DNA of 64,000 bases from JBFONV01 sp040779335 (GCA_040779335.1 JBFONV010000001.1:124001-188000); one strand, 5' to 3'; shown: positions 34,394 to 44,144, numbered from the stretch's first letter. Notes: generated by a model from the letters alone, not told the origin. Numbers and translations: made by a program.

Positions 34394-36075
34394 TAAGAAA
34401 AAATAATATGAAAAAGTTTCAAGCTCCTTTTTATTTTTGTTCTGCACTGGTATTACTGATTGGGTGTCAGTCTATTCCCGACGCGCCAACCAATGCAACT
34501 AATGCATTAGATGAAGCGATTAGTCAGTCAAATGTTGCTAAGAAACCAAAGCCTTTGGCGCAAGTTCCTAATGCAGTGCAGCAAGAATTGATGCAACAAA
34601 GTATGCATAAGGCAAAACAAAGCTTACTGACAGAAAAACGCTTGGAAATCGCTGCGAAAGATATTGAAGCGAAAGATTTTTTTGCCGCGATTGTTGAAGG
34701 TACGCCTTATAGTGTTGCGGTACATCCTGATGTCAGTGGTAAAATCACCTTAAATTTAAAAGATGTTACGCTTGATGAAGTGCTGGATTTAGCACAAGAG
34801 CTTTTAGGTTATGAAATTCGTCGTTATGGCGATATTATTCAGGTTTATCCTGCAGGTATTCGCACAGAAACTATTCCAGTTGATTATCTATTTATTAAAC
34901 GCATGGGCTCTTCTAGCACACGTATAAGCTCGGGTGGTGTCTCAGAAAACGATCCTAATAGTGGTGGCAATAATAGTAATGGTGGCAATAATAACCGTAG
35001 CAATAACAACAGCGGGAATTCCAATAACAGCAATGGTCAAAATAGCCAAAACGGTAATAGCGGCGTAAATTTATATACCGAAACTGACTCTGATTTTTGG
35101 AAAGAATTAAAAGAAACCTTGGAAATTCTTATTGGTGAAGAAGCTGGCCGTTCGGTGATGGTTTCACCTCAGGCGGGCTTAGTAACAGTGCGTGCACTGC
35201 CAGCGGAAATCGATGCTGTTAAACGCTTTTTAACAGACACGCAAAACCATTTACGTCGTCAAGTAATTATTGAAGCGAAAATCTTAGAAGTAACGCTAAA
35301 CGATGATTATCAACAAGGGGTTAGATGGGATCAAGTACTGGGTCATATTGGCAGTACCGACTTAACGTTTGCCACCACAGGAAGTATTGCTGGTAACGCT
35401 ATCTCTGCGACCATAGGTGGGGTTACTGGTTTGAGTTTTCAAAATGCTGATTTTTCAGGGGTAATCTCATTACTGGCGACACAAGGCAATGTACAAGTGT
35501 TGTCTAGCCCACGAATTACTGCGACCAACAATCAAAAAGCTGTGATTAAAGTTGGAGAAGATGAGTATTTCGTTACCGAAGTATCGTCGACCACCACAAC
35601 AGGTACAGCAACAACGACAACGCCAGAGTTAACATTAACACCGTTTTTCTCTGGGATTGCCCTTGATGTTACGCCGCAAATAGATGCTAACGGCGAAGTG
35701 ATATTACATGTTCACCCATCAGTTACCATCACCGATGAACAAACCAAAACCATTAGACTGAGTGATGATGATTTTATTCTACCGTTAGCACAAAGTAGTG
35801 TCCGTGAGTCCGATACTATTATTCGCGCTAAATCGGGTGAAATAGCGATCATTGGTGGTTTAATTGAAACGCGCAAAGTTGATAGTGAATCTAAAACGCC
35901 GTTTCTTGGTGATATCCCTCTGCTGGGCGAGCTATTTAAAAGCAAGAGTAAATTAACGCAGAAAAAAGAGTTAGTGATCATGCTTAAGCCAATTGTCGTT
36001 GGCCAAACTACGTGGAAGAACCAATTGCAAGATGCAAGGAAACTATTGAAACAATGGTTCCCTGAAAGCAAATAA
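34390..36075 (+). CDS. mshL: MSHA secretin MshL
   Basis: A 561-residue outer-membrane secretin for pilus exit. It is a lipoprotein (LLIGC lipobox around residue 26), with an STN/N0-like domain (~95-155, SVAVHPDVSGKITLNLKDVTL), then an unusual stretch of Asn, Gly and Ser (~172-225), a secretin N-domain and the pore domain (~295-555) with RQVIIEAKILEVTLND, QVLSSPRITATNNQKAVIKVG and the closing GDIPLLGELFKSK. The start ATG overlaps the mshK stop (ATGA); the ATG at 34408 is an alternative. All expected parts are present. Confidence 0.94.
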   Translation: MIRKNNMKKFQAPFYFCSALVLLIGCQSIPDAPTNATNALDEAISQSNVAKKPKPLAQVPNAVQQELMQQSMHKAKQSLLTEKRLEIAAKDIEAKDFFAAIVEGTPYSVAVHPDVSGKITLNLKDVTLDEVLDLAQELLGYEIRRYGDIIQVYPAGIRTETIPVDYLFIKRMGSSSTRISSGGVSENDPNSGGNNSNGGNNNRSNNNSGNSNNSNGQNSQNGNSGVNLYTETDSDFWKELKETLEILIGEEAGRSVMVSPQAGLVTVRALPAEIDAVKRFLTDTQNHLRRQVIIEAKILEVTLNDDYQQGVRWDQVLGHIGSTDLTFATTGSIAGNAISATIGGVTGLSFQNADFSGVISLLATQGNVQVLSSPRITATNNQKAVIKVGEDEYFVTEVSSTTTTGTATTTTPELTLTPFFSGIALDVTPQIDANGEVILHVHPSVTITDEQTKTIRLSDDDFILPLAQSSVRESDTIIRAKSGEIAIIGGLIETRKVDSESKTPFLGDIPLLGELFKSKSKLTQKKELVIMLKPIVVGQTTWKNQLQDARKLLKQWFPESK

Positions 36076-36078
36076 ACT

Positions 36079-36981
36079 ATGTACCTATACCACTTTGGTT
36101 TGCGGGAATTACCTTTTACATTAACGCCTAACACCAGTTTTTATCTGGGGCTTGAACCGCATAATGAAGCCCTAGCTGTTTTGCTTACCGCGTTAAAAAC
36201 GGGCGAAGGCTTTATCAAAGTAGTGGGAGAAGTGGGTACCGGAAAAACTTTATTGTGTCGGAAGTTATTAAACGAAATTCCTGAGCATTTTGTTACCGCT
36301 TATATTCCTAACCCTTACCTCAAACCTGATGAATTGCGGCGCGCGGTGGCGATAGAGTTAGGGGTGAAGCAAGCGCAACGTATGTCAGTGCAGTTGCTGA
36401 CCCAGCGCATTCAGCAACGTTTGGTTGAGTTACATCAACAAAACCACTCGGTGGTGTTGATCCTTGATGAAGCGCAAGCCTTACCCGAAGAAAGTTTAGA
36501 AGCATTAAGACTGTTTACCAATCTTGAAACCGAAACACGTAAGTTATTGCAGGTTGTATTGTTTGCCCAACCTGAGTTAGATCAACGGCTCAGTGAAGCA
36601 CATTTTAGACAACTGAGACAAAGGATCACCTTTTCATATCAGTTAAGAGCGATGACGTCGACTGAAGTGCAACATTATATTCAACACCGTTTGAAGGTTG
36701 CCGGCTATAAAGGGGCGGCACTTTTTTCACCGCAGGTTTGTAATAAAGTAGCAAAAGCCAGTCAGGGAATTCCCCGCTTAGTTAACATTCTTTGTCATAA
36801 AATGATGATGCTTAGTTACGGGCAAGGTCATTATCAAATTACACCAGCGCATTTAAATGCAGCAGTTCAAGATACCGAAGATACAAAAGGGGCTGGTGTT
36901 GAATACTATTATGTTGCCGTGACGGTTATATTTTTGATGATAATATTCACTTTATTATTTTATTTTGGAGTACTGGCGTGA
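36079..36981 (+). CDS. mshM: MSHA biogenesis AAA ATPase MshM (ExeA-like)
   Basis: A 300-residue protein. It begins MYLYHFGLRELPFTLTPN, typical of ExeA/MshM ATPases, with Walker A GEVGTGKTLLCRKLL, Walker B VVLILDEAQALPEE and a C-terminal membrane helix (~275-298). ExeA relatives remodel peptidoglycan to allow secretin assembly. Unlike ExeA, this protein lacks a periplasmic peptidoglycan-binding part after the helix; mshN, which begins in its last codon (GTGA), may supply the partner function. Confidence 0.92.
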   Translation: MYLYHFGLRELPFTLTPNTSFYLGLEPHNEALAVLLTALKTGEGFIKVVGEVGTGKTLLCRKLLNEIPEHFVTAYIPNPYLKPDELRRAVAIELGVKQAQRMSVQLLTQRIQQRLVELHQQNHSVVLILDEAQALPEESLEALRLFTNLETETRKLLQVVLFAQPELDQRLSEAHFRQLRQRITFSYQLRAMTSTEVQHYIQHRLKVAGYKGAALFSPQVCNKVAKASQGIPRLVNILCHKMMMLSYGQGHYQITPAHLNAAVQDTEDTKGAGVEYYYVAVTVIFLMIIFTLLFYFGVLA

Positions 36982-38192
36982 GTGTTATTAATCAAATGTT
37001 GAAAGATTTAGAAAATCGAAACAACGAGCACCCTAGCGCGCCGGAAAATGCTGTACCTAGTTCTACCAGAGCATCTTCAAAAAAAACACCTGTGCTTGCA
37101 TTATTATTGATAGTGATTATCGGTGCTTTAGCACTATTTATTTGGCAACTATATCAAGAGAATCAAAGCCTAAAAAATACGGTTAAAGTGCCTGTTATTG
37201 AAAATAATAACAAAACTTTGATAGAAAATGATGGTCAAGTAACCGAAGGTAATCAGCAGGTTTCAAAAAGCGCAGCACAACAAACATCGACCAAGGCATA
37301 TACTGGCGATAACAGTGCTGAAAGTAGTGTTGTCGCGAAAAATGCTGAAAACAATAAAGTTGATGTAGACAATATCTCTCAGCGAAAAACAATAGAACAG
37401 TCAGGGCCTCAGCCAGCTGATGAAGGAATAGTCAATGCTAAGTTGCAAGCTCAGCCAGCAAAGCAACCACGACAATCTAGTAAACAAAATCCAAGTGCTA
37501 AGCCAATGCCAATTGACGATGGCTCTTTGTCAGTAGAAGTCGAAATGCCTAAAGCACAGCAGTTATTGGCAGCAAAGGCGGTGGCAGAAAAACCTAGTAT
37601 GGCTATTTCTAGACGGCAACTAACATCTGATGAATTTGCTAAACAAAAAATGCAGCAGGCCGAACAGGCAATAGAGAATAACGAAATTGCACAGGCCGAA
37701 GCAATATTTGAAGAGGTATTGTTGGTGCAGCCAGAAAATAAAAATGCACGTAAACAGCTTGCGGCACTATGGTTTGGCCGTCAGGCATACCAACCAGCGA
37801 TAAACTTATTATCTCAAGGAATAGCGCTTGATCCGCAAAACAGTGAATTTCGTTTAATGAAAGCTCGTTTATACTTAGCACAGGGTAATGCAAATCAAGC
37901 GTATCAGGTTTTAAGTGCTCTGCCTGCGACGTTAGATAGCGAGTATCAACTAACATTGGCTAATGCTGCGCAACAAACCGGTAATTTTTCAGGGGCGATT
38001 AACGCTTATCAAGTGTTAGTTCAGTTACAACCGCAAAATGGTCGTTGGTGGTTAGGGTTGGCAATTGCATATGATAGTGACGGACAGTTTAAAGAAGCGA
38101 GTCAAGCATATCAATCTGCGCTCGCGCAGGGCGGTTTGTCTGATGCGTCAACGGAATTTGCTCAGCAGCGGATGTTGGAATTAGGAGAATAA
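36978..38192 (+). CDS. mshN: MSHA biogenesis TPR protein MshN
   Basis: A 404-residue protein beginning with the MshN/ExeB-like MSVINQMLKDLENR, one membrane helix (~37-57), a long low-complexity linker rich in Asn, Gln, Ala and Lys (~60-215) and C-terminal TPR repeats (~225-400). Its start is GTG overlapping the mshM stop by 4 bases. It probably acts with MshM in the envelope, spanning the periplasm with its linker. Confidence 0.9.
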   Translation: MSVINQMLKDLENRNNEHPSAPENAVPSSTRASSKKTPVLALLLIVIIGALALFIWQLYQENQSLKNTVKVPVIENNNKTLIENDGQVTEGNQQVSKSAAQQTSTKAYTGDNSAESSVVAKNAENNKVDVDNISQRKTIEQSGPQPADEGIVNAKLQAQPAKQPRQSSKQNPSAKPMPIDDGSLSVEVEMPKAQQLLAAKAVAEKPSMAISRRQLTSDEFAKQKMQQAEQAIENNEIAQAEAIFEEVLLVQPENKNARKQLAALWFGRQAYQPAINLLSQGIALDPQNSEFRLMKARLYLAQGNANQAYQVLSALPATLDSEYQLTLANAAQQTGNFSGAINAYQVLVQLQPQNGRWWLGLAIAYDSDGQFKEASQAYQSALAQGGLSDASTEFAQQRMLELGE

Positions 38193-38195
38193 ATC

Positions 38196-39908
38196 ATGGC
38201 AGCACCTAAATTAAAAATGCGCTTGGGTGATTTGTTAGTACATGAACATATCATTACTAATGAACAACTGATGCAGGCACTGAACAGCCAAAAAACCACT
38301 GGCCGCAAACTAGGTGATGCGCTCATCGAGCTCGGACATATTGGTGAACGGCAATTACTGGAATTTTTAGCGCAACAATTAGACGTGCCGTTTCTTGATA
38401 TTAGCCAGCGCCGTATTCCTTCAGAAGTAGCTTCTTTATTGCCAGAAGTTCATGCGCGTCGTATGAGAGCGTTAGTGATAGAAGATCAAGGTGATTCGGT
38501 GTTATTGGGGATGAGCGATCCTGCCGATCTTAATGCCCTTGATCAATTAGAAAGAATGCTTGCTCCGAAAAGTTTAAAACTTGCAGTGGTGATGGAGTCA
38601 CAACTATTTGAAGCGTTTGACGGACTTTATCGTCGTACTGCCGATATTGAATCGTTTGCCAGTCAGCTGGAAGAAGAATACGAACAGACTAGTGATTTCG
38701 ATCTATCGGGTTCATTTGATGAAGGCGGCGACGCAACTGTTGGTAAATTGCTGCAATCGGTTTTTGAAGACGCGGTACAAATGCGCGCCTCAGATATTCA
38801 TATTGAGCCAGATGAAAATCAGCTACGTATTCGTCAGCGTATTGATGGTGTATTACAAGAGAATATTCTTAAAGAAAATAAAATAGCTGCAGCCATGGCC
38901 TTGCGTTTAAAGTTAATGGCCGGGTTAGATATTTCGGAAAAACGTCTGCCCCAAGATGGTCGTTTTAATCTGCAAATTAAAGGTCACAGCGTTGATGTGC
39001 GTATGTCGACTATGCCGGTGCAGTATGGCGAGTCTGTGGTTATGCGTTTACTCGATCAATCGGCGGGATTATTGTCTTTTGATGAAACTGGTATGCCAGA
39101 TGATTTGGTAGCACGTTTACGTCATCAAATTACCCGACCTCATGGCATGGTTTTGGTAACGGGTCCTACAGGTAGCGGTAAGACAACGACTTTGTATGCA
39201 GCGTTAAGTGAACTCAATAAAGCTAGCCAAAAGATTATTACGGTAGAAGACCCAGTAGAGTATCGGCTGCCACGGGTAAATCAGGTACAAATAAACAGTA
39301 AAATTCATTTAACCTTTTCTAGCGTGCTGAGAACCGCACTTCGTCAGGATCCTGATATTTTAATGATAGGCGAGATGCGCGACCAAGAAACCGTAGAAAT
39401 TGGTTTGCGAGGCGCGTTAACCGGTCATATGGTGCTATCTACATTGCATACTAACGATGCTATAACCAGTGCTTTGCGATTAATTGATATGGGCGCCGCA
39501 GGTTTTCTAGTGGGCAGTTCATTGCGGGCCGTGCTAGCTCAGCGTTTAGTGCGTCGTGTCTGTGAAAATTGTACTGAAGCATACCAACCAGACCCTCAGG
39601 AATTGATGTGGCTAACGCACTTGGTGGGCGATATCGCTAAAAATACCCTATTTAAACATGGTAAAGGTTGTCAAAGTTGTCAATATACCGGTTATAAAGG
39701 ACGTATTGGTGTCTTTGAATTACTAGAAATGAATGAACCTATGATGGCAGCACTGAAACGAGACGATGCAGAGGCTTTCGCGCAAGCAGCCAAAGCCAGT
39801 CCAAGTTTTAAACCGCTTGCATTGGCTGCTTTTGATTATGCGGCCGATGGTATAACAACCGTGGAGGAAGTATTACGATTGTCTGAAGCGGTGGATGTTA
39901 AAGGATAA
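38196..39908 (+). CDS. mshE: MSHA extension ATPase MshE
   Basis: A 570-residue GspE/PilB-type ATPase that powers pilus assembly. The N-terminus has two tandem MshEN motifs (RLGDLLVHEHIITNEQLMQA with the Q that follows, and KLGDALIELGHIGERQLLEF), the c-di-GMP-binding module first described in this protein in V. cholerae. Walker A is G323-PTGSGKT330; the Asp box TVEDPVEYRLP, Walker B ILMIGEMRDQETVEIG and His box GHMVLSTLHTNDA are intact, as are the zinc cysteines CENC and CQSC. This makes pilus extension directly responsive to c-di-GMP. Confidence 0.96.
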   Translation: MAAPKLKMRLGDLLVHEHIITNEQLMQALNSQKTTGRKLGDALIELGHIGERQLLEFLAQQLDVPFLDISQRRIPSEVASLLPEVHARRMRALVIEDQGDSVLLGMSDPADLNALDQLERMLAPKSLKLAVVMESQLFEAFDGLYRRTADIESFASQLEEEYEQTSDFDLSGSFDEGGDATVGKLLQSVFEDAVQMRASDIHIEPDENQLRIRQRIDGVLQENILKENKIAAAMALRLKLMAGLDISEKRLPQDGRFNLQIKGHSVDVRMSTMPVQYGESVVMRLLDQSAGLLSFDETGMPDDLVARLRHQITRPHGMVLVTGPTGSGKTTTLYAALSELNKASQKIITVEDPVEYRLPRVNQVQINSKIHLTFSSVLRTALRQDPDILMIGEMRDQETVEIGLRGALTGHMVLSTLHTNDAITSALRLIDMGAAGFLVGSSLRAVLAQRLVRRVCENCTEAYQPDPQELMWLTHLVGDIAKNTLFKHGKGCQSCQYTGYKGRIGVFELLEMNEPMMAALKRDDAEAFAQAAKASPSFKPLALAAFDYAADGITTVEEVLRLSEAVDVKG

Positions 39909-39919
39909 TGTAGAAAATT

Positions 39920-41161
39920 ATGGCGGCATTTAATTATATCGGACGCAATGCAACCGGCGCTCAAGTAAAAGGTTTGCTTGAAGGCCCTAATACGGCTTCT
40001 ATTGCCGAGCAATTAACGCGTCAGCAGATCATTCCTATTGCTATTGAACCAGCAAAAGTTCAAAAAGCTACAACGGGCGGTTCTGCAAATGTCGATATAG
40101 GTGAGTTATTAGGTTTTAATGCGGTTCCTCTGGACGATTTAATTGTCTTGTGCCGACAAATGTATGCATTAATGCGTTCTGGCGTGCCAATATTAAGGGC
40201 GATCCATGGGCTGGCAGAGTCAACAACATCAAAGCAGTTGAAAACAGCGTTAGCCGAAGTGTCAACCCAACTTGAGGGCGGCTATGCGTTATCGTCTGCC
40301 TTGAATCAACATCCTAAAGTATTTTCACCATTATTTGTCTCATTAGTACACGTTGGCGAAAATACCGGCCAGTTAGATGGTGCCTTTGCCAAACTGGCGA
40401 GCTACTTTGAACGCGAGCAAGAAACCCGCAAGCGCATCAAAGCCGCACTGCGTTATCCTAGCTTTGTCATGATAGCGCTGGTGGTTGCTATTGTAATATT
40501 AAACATTTTTGTTATCCCCACATTTGCCAATATGTTCTCTAAGCTTGGCGCAGATTTGCCTGCAGCAACGAAAATATTGATTGCTAGTTCGAACTTTTTC
40601 TTAAATTACTGGCCACATTTGCTTGTCGGCGCGCTATTATCAGTTTTTGGTATTCGTGCCTATTTAAAAACCCAAGATGGACAATATCGCTGGGATCGCC
40701 GTAAACTCAAATTACCGATAGTGGGCAGCATTATCGAACGTTCTATTTTATCTCGATTTACCCATAGTTTTGCTATTGTCTTAAAAGCAGGTGTACCGAT
40801 GACATCGGGGCTTAGCCTAGTTGCTGATGCCGTTGATAATACCTATATGCGCGAAAAAATCTTAGCGATGCGCGCTGGTATTGAAAGTGGCGATAGTTTG
40901 TTGCGCACAGCGGTTACCAGTAATTTATTTACCTCTTTAGTACTGCAAATGGTTGCTGTAGGTGAAGAAACTGGGCGTGTTGATGAGCTACTCGAAGAAG
41001 TGGGTGATTATTACGAAAGAGAAGTTGATTATGATTTAAGTACCTTAACCGCCAAAATAGAACCTATTATGTTGGTGATTGTCGCGGGTATGGTGTTGGT
41101 GTTGGCATTAGGTATATTTACACCGATGTGGGATATGGCATCAGCATTTCAAGGGAAATAA
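39920..41161 (+). CDS. mshG: MSHA platform protein MshG (PilC/GspF-like)
   Basis: A 413-residue inner-membrane protein with two GspF domains (about residues 75-200 and 275-405) and three or four membrane helices, including MIALVVAIVILNIFVIPTFANMF and the last LVIVAGMVLVLALGIF. Family phrases LCRQMYALMRSGVPILRAI and HSFAIVLKAGVPMTSGLSLV mark the two repeats. It is the rotor or platform on which MshE acts to insert pilins. It starts 12 bases after mshE. Confidence 0.95.
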   Translation: MAAFNYIGRNATGAQVKGLLEGPNTASIAEQLTRQQIIPIAIEPAKVQKATTGGSANVDIGELLGFNAVPLDDLIVLCRQMYALMRSGVPILRAIHGLAESTTSKQLKTALAEVSTQLEGGYALSSALNQHPKVFSPLFVSLVHVGENTGQLDGAFAKLASYFEREQETRKRIKAALRYPSFVMIALVVAIVILNIFVIPTFANMFSKLGADLPAATKILIASSNFFLNYWPHLLVGALLSVFGIRAYLKTQDGQYRWDRRKLKLPIVGSIIERSILSRFTHSFAIVLKAGVPMTSGLSLVADAVDNTYMREKILAMRAGIESGDSLLRTAVTSNLFTSLVLQMVAVGEETGRVDELLEEVGDYYEREVDYDLSTLTAKIEPIMLVIVAGMVLVLALGIFTPMWDMASAFQGK

Positions 41162-41222
41162 CTGTGGCTTATGTCCCTATTGATGGAAATAAAACGCAAC
41201 TTTTGTTTGGGAAGTTAAGTTA

Positions 41223-41747
41223 ATGACTCAGCAAATGATCACTGAAAAGCGTGAAAAGACATTAGCCGAACAAATTATGGTGATTGTGATGTTTGCGTTG
41301 ATGATGGCGGGATTTATTTCCTATTTTTTGAAACAAGAAACGCAAATTACCAGTGCAGGTTTTAGAGCCTTAGCAAATAGCTTTGCGACAAAAGTTATTG
41401 CGGTGCGCAGTCAGTGGTTTATGGATAAAAAACCCAACTTTATTATCCTTACTACTAAGGATACGATCGATGGTACAAGAGAAAATAGCAGTAACCAAAA
41501 AATTACGGTCAATAAAAAAGGCTGGATTGATGTTAGCGAAGATAATTTAGCGTGTGAAAAAATTTGGCAACTAACCATGAATTTACCGCTAAACTTTATA
41601 AAGTCGCCAATTGCGACAGTAGAAGTGAAAAACAATGCTGAACAACAAACTGGGCAAGGACGTATTTGTCGATATAGTGTGTCATCAACAGATTATTTTG
41701 AATACCATACTGGCAGTGGCAAGGTAATATTTGCTGAAAATCAGTAA
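41223..41747 (+). CDS. mshF: MSHA biogenesis protein MshF
   Basis: A 174-residue protein with one N-terminal membrane helix (~20-40, MVIVMFALMMAGFISYFL) and a periplasmic domain. It has a pilin-like shape but no prepilin peptidase site. Assigned mostly by position between mshG and mshB, and by length. Its exact role in pilus assembly is not known. Confidence 0.82.
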   Translation: MTQQMITEKREKTLAEQIMVIVMFALMMAGFISYFLKQETQITSAGFRALANSFATKVIAVRSQWFMDKKPNFIILTTKDTIDGTRENSSNQKITVNKKGWIDVSEDNLACEKIWQLTMNLPLNFIKSPIATVEVKNNAEQQTGQGRICRYSVSSTDYFEYHTGSGKVIFAENQ

Positions 41748-41832
41748 AAATCGTTATACACACTACTAAGTGAGTGACTTGTATAGCAAAACGTTGTTAG
41801 AATCGTGTTAAGAGAGAGTGATTGAGGTTGTT

Positions 41833-42450
41833 ATGAATAAACAGTCAGGTTTTACATTAATAGAGCTAGTGATTGTTGTGGTTATACTAGGTTTCCTAGC
41901 GGTAACGGCAATACCAAAATTTGTTGATTTAACTGATCAAGCTAAACAAGCCAATATTGAAGGTATGGCGGGTGGTTTTGCCACCGGTGTATCACTTGCG
42001 CGCGCACAATGGGAAGCTGAAGGCCGTCCTAAAAATGCTAGTAGTCAGAATATTGTGAATTACGATGGCATTACCGTGTTTTTAACCAAAGAAAATACCA
42101 CCACGACACCGAATATTAGACCAGGTTATATTACGGGGTTAAGTGACAACGGCGATGATTTAAGTGGTTTAGCCGCTAGTGATTGTATCGATATATGGAA
42201 CAGTATTTTACAGCAACCACCTCGAGTTACTAGCACCATTGCAACACTTAATAGTGATACCTCGATGGATTATTTCGTTGATAAATCGGGCACCAATGAA
42301 ACATCGCTGTGTCATTTTTATCTAAAAGAGACCTTAGCGCGTGACGGTAGTGGCAATTTCACTGCCCCGGCAAATGGCGCGACTGGTGTCGGTAATAGTT
42401 TTGTTTATCAACCAGCGAATAGTTCAGTGATTGTTTATATCAATAATTAA
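41833..42450 (+). CDS. mshB: MSHA pilin protein MshB
   Basis: A 205-residue type IV prepilin-like protein: very short leader MNKQSG, then FTLIELVIVVVILGFLAVTAIP, with the cleavage after Gly6 and Glu at mature position 5. I moved the start from the GTG at 41818 to the ATG at 41833, which has GAGG 7 bases upstream and gives the normal short leader. Two cysteines in the C-terminal half may form the pilin disulfide loop. Likely a minor pilin. Confidence 0.92.
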   Translation: MNKQSGFTLIELVIVVVILGFLAVTAIPKFVDLTDQAKQANIEGMAGGFATGVSLARAQWEAEGRPKNASSQNIVNYDGITVFLTKENTTTTPNIRPGYITGLSDNGDDLSGLAASDCIDIWNSILQQPPRVTSTIATLNSDTSMDYFVDKSGTNETSLCHFYLKETLARDGSGNFTAPANGATGVGNSFVYQPANSSVIVYINN

Positions 42451-42531
42451 TGAATTGTATTGAGAAATTTAAATAATAAATAAGTGCTTTCAATTTAGTC
42501 ACTTGAATAATAAAAAATGTAAGGCGGTACT

Positions 42532-43068
42532 ATGAAATCTTTAACAAAAAGTAAATTAAACAGTCAAGCGGGTTTTACCTTAATTGAACTGGTTGTGGTG
42601 ATTGTTATTTTAGGTATTTTAGCGGCAACGGCAGCGCCTAAGTTTATAAACCTTCAAGACGATGCACAAACGTCAACCTTGCAAGCGATAAAAGCTTCCA
42701 TGAATAGTGCTGCTACATTAGTTCATAGTAAATCATTAATTAAAGGTAACCAAGACACAACAAAAGCTGCGGGTGTTGATGTGACAATTAATGGTGTAGT
42801 CACTGATATTCATTTTGGTTATCCTTTAGATGATTATGCAGCGGCTACTGGGGCTGGAAGATGGAGCGATCTTATTGAAGTTGCACAAGATTTCACTACG
42901 GGCGTAGTAGGAGGTTCTTTTGTTGTTTATCCAAATGGTAAACCAGCACCAGATGCCATTCCAGTGGCACCATACACGGCAACTGCTGCGGCTAATTGTT
43001 TTGCCTTTTATACAGAACCAACGGCTGCTGGTGCAGTTCCAAATATACAAGTTGTAGAATGCTTGTAG
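42532..43068 (+). CDS. mshA: MSHA major pilin MshA
   Basis: A 178-residue type IVa-like prepilin. The leader ends ...SQAG14, and the mature protein begins FTLIELVVVIVILGILAATA, with Glu at position 5. Cys156 and Cys177 would close the C-terminal disulfide loop. As the main subunit of the mannose-sensitive haemagglutinin pilus it supports surface attachment. TAAGG precedes the ATG. A strong terminator lies 22 bases after the stop, so mshA transcripts should be more abundant than those of the minor pilins beyond. Confidence 0.94.
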   Translation: MKSLTKSKLNSQAGFTLIELVVVIVILGILAATAAPKFINLQDDAQTSTLQAIKASMNSAATLVHSKSLIKGNQDTTKAAGVDVTINGVVTDIHFGYPLDDYAAATGAGRWSDLIEVAQDFTTGVVGGSFVVYPNGKPAPDAIPVAPYTATAAANCFAFYTEPTAAGAVPNIQVVECL

Positions 43069-43090
43069 TTTTTACGTGAATTAAATATAT

Positions 43091-43118
43091 AAAAAGGAGA
43101 GCTACGCTCTCCTTTTTT
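43091..43118 (+). terminator. Strong terminator between mshA and mshC
   Basis: A 12-bp perfect stem with flanking A/T (43091-43102 with 43106-43117), 3-base loop TAC and six T. It lies only 12 bases before the mshC start and leaves no space for a Shine-Dalgarno after the stem. Confidence 0.92.
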
Positions 43119-43129
43119 ACCTAAAAAAT

Positions 43130-43624
43130 ATGGACAAACAAACGGCAGGTTTTACAATAGTGGAATTAGTGACGGTGATCATCATCATCGGCATCATGTC
43201 TGTTGTTGTTCTGCCAAAGTTTACCGGTAGTGATAGTTTTGAACCATATGCATTTCGCACTCAACTGATTTCTGCATTGCGTTTAACCCAACAACGGGCC
43301 ATGCAGCAAACCAATTCAACCTTGTGCCATCAAATTATTTTTAATGATAGTCGCTATGGCGTTGCTGACCGCACCAATTGTTCAGTAACTAATATTTCAA
43401 CGCTATCTGAAACCGAATTGGGTTTAACGGGGGCTATCGTTGATACTCGCTATAATATTAAATTTGATGTTAATGGTGTTAGCAATAAAGCTGTAAGCTT
43501 TGATGGTATGGGGCGACCAAAAGGCGATTGTGATGGTGGTTGCACCATAAATATTACTCAAACAGCGACCAATGAAACTGTCAGTATAAAAATAGAATCA
43601 GAGGGCTATATTCATGCGATTTAG
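43130..43624 (+). CDS. mshC: MSHA minor pilin MshC
   Basis: A 164-residue prepilin-like protein with leader MDKQTAG and mature FTIVELVTVIIIIGIMSVVV, Glu at position 5. Three or more cysteines are in the soluble domain (for example GDCDGGCTINI). No ribosome-binding site is seen; the bases just before the ATG are ACCTAAAAAAT, directly after a terminator hairpin, so low expression is likely. It overlaps mshD by 11 bases. Confidence 0.9.
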   Translation: MDKQTAGFTIVELVTVIIIIGIMSVVVLPKFTGSDSFEPYAFRTQLISALRLTQQRAMQQTNSTLCHQIIFNDSRYGVADRTNCSVTNISTLSETELGLTGAIVDTRYNIKFDVNGVSNKAVSFDGMGRPKGDCDGGCTINITQTATNETVSIKIESEGYIHAI

Positions 43625-44144
43625 TCACCGTAAGTTAACAGCTGGTTTTACTTTAATTGAAATTATCATGGGAATTGTCGCTTTTTCGATTGCATTATCG
43701 ATTGTCTCTTCGCTGATTGGTCCAACTGAGCAACATAGCGCCGACCAAATTCATCAAGTAAAAGCTGCCGAGCTGGGACAGGCGATGCTTGATGAAATTT
43801 TAGGACGAGCTTTTGATGAAAACTCCGACATGGCTGGAGGAAGAGAGCGTTGTGGGGAAAACGGCACTAGTTGTACTGCTCAAGTGAATTTTGGCAGCGA
43901 GGAAGGAAATAACCGAGAACTATTTGATGATGTTGACGATTATAATGGTTATAACGCACAAGAAAACTCGACTGGTGATGGTTTAGATTCAGGTTACGGA
44001 AGTTTTACTATAAATGTTGCGGTGACTTACGACGGCTTAACGTTAGGTTTAGCTAGCGATAATCTAGCTAAGAAAATCACAGTAACTATTACAACTCCCC
44101 TAGGTACCGATATAGAATTTGCTGCATATAAGGCGAATTTCTAA
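43614..44144 (+). CDS. mshD: MSHA minor pilin MshD
   Basis: A 176-residue prepilin-like protein with leader ending LTAG and mature FTLIEIIMGIVAFSIALSIV, Glu at position 5. Acidic soluble domain with CGENGTSC. It starts inside the end of mshC and ends sharing one base with the mshO start, which indicates coupled translation of the minor pilins. Confidence 0.9.
   Translation: MRFSHRKLTAGFTLIEIIMGIVAFSIALSIVSSLIGPTEQHSADQIHQVKAAELGQAMLDEILGRAFDENSDMAGGRERCGENGTSCTAQVNFGSEEGNNRELFDDVDDYNGYNAQENSTGDGLDSGYGSFTINVAVTYDGLTLGLASDNLAKKITVTITTPLGTDIEFAAYKANF

Noticed and set aside
33961..34422. 153-codon minus-strand open frame across mshJ-mshK-mshL
   Set aside because: It spans three real, coupled genes on the other strand and has no recognisable features.
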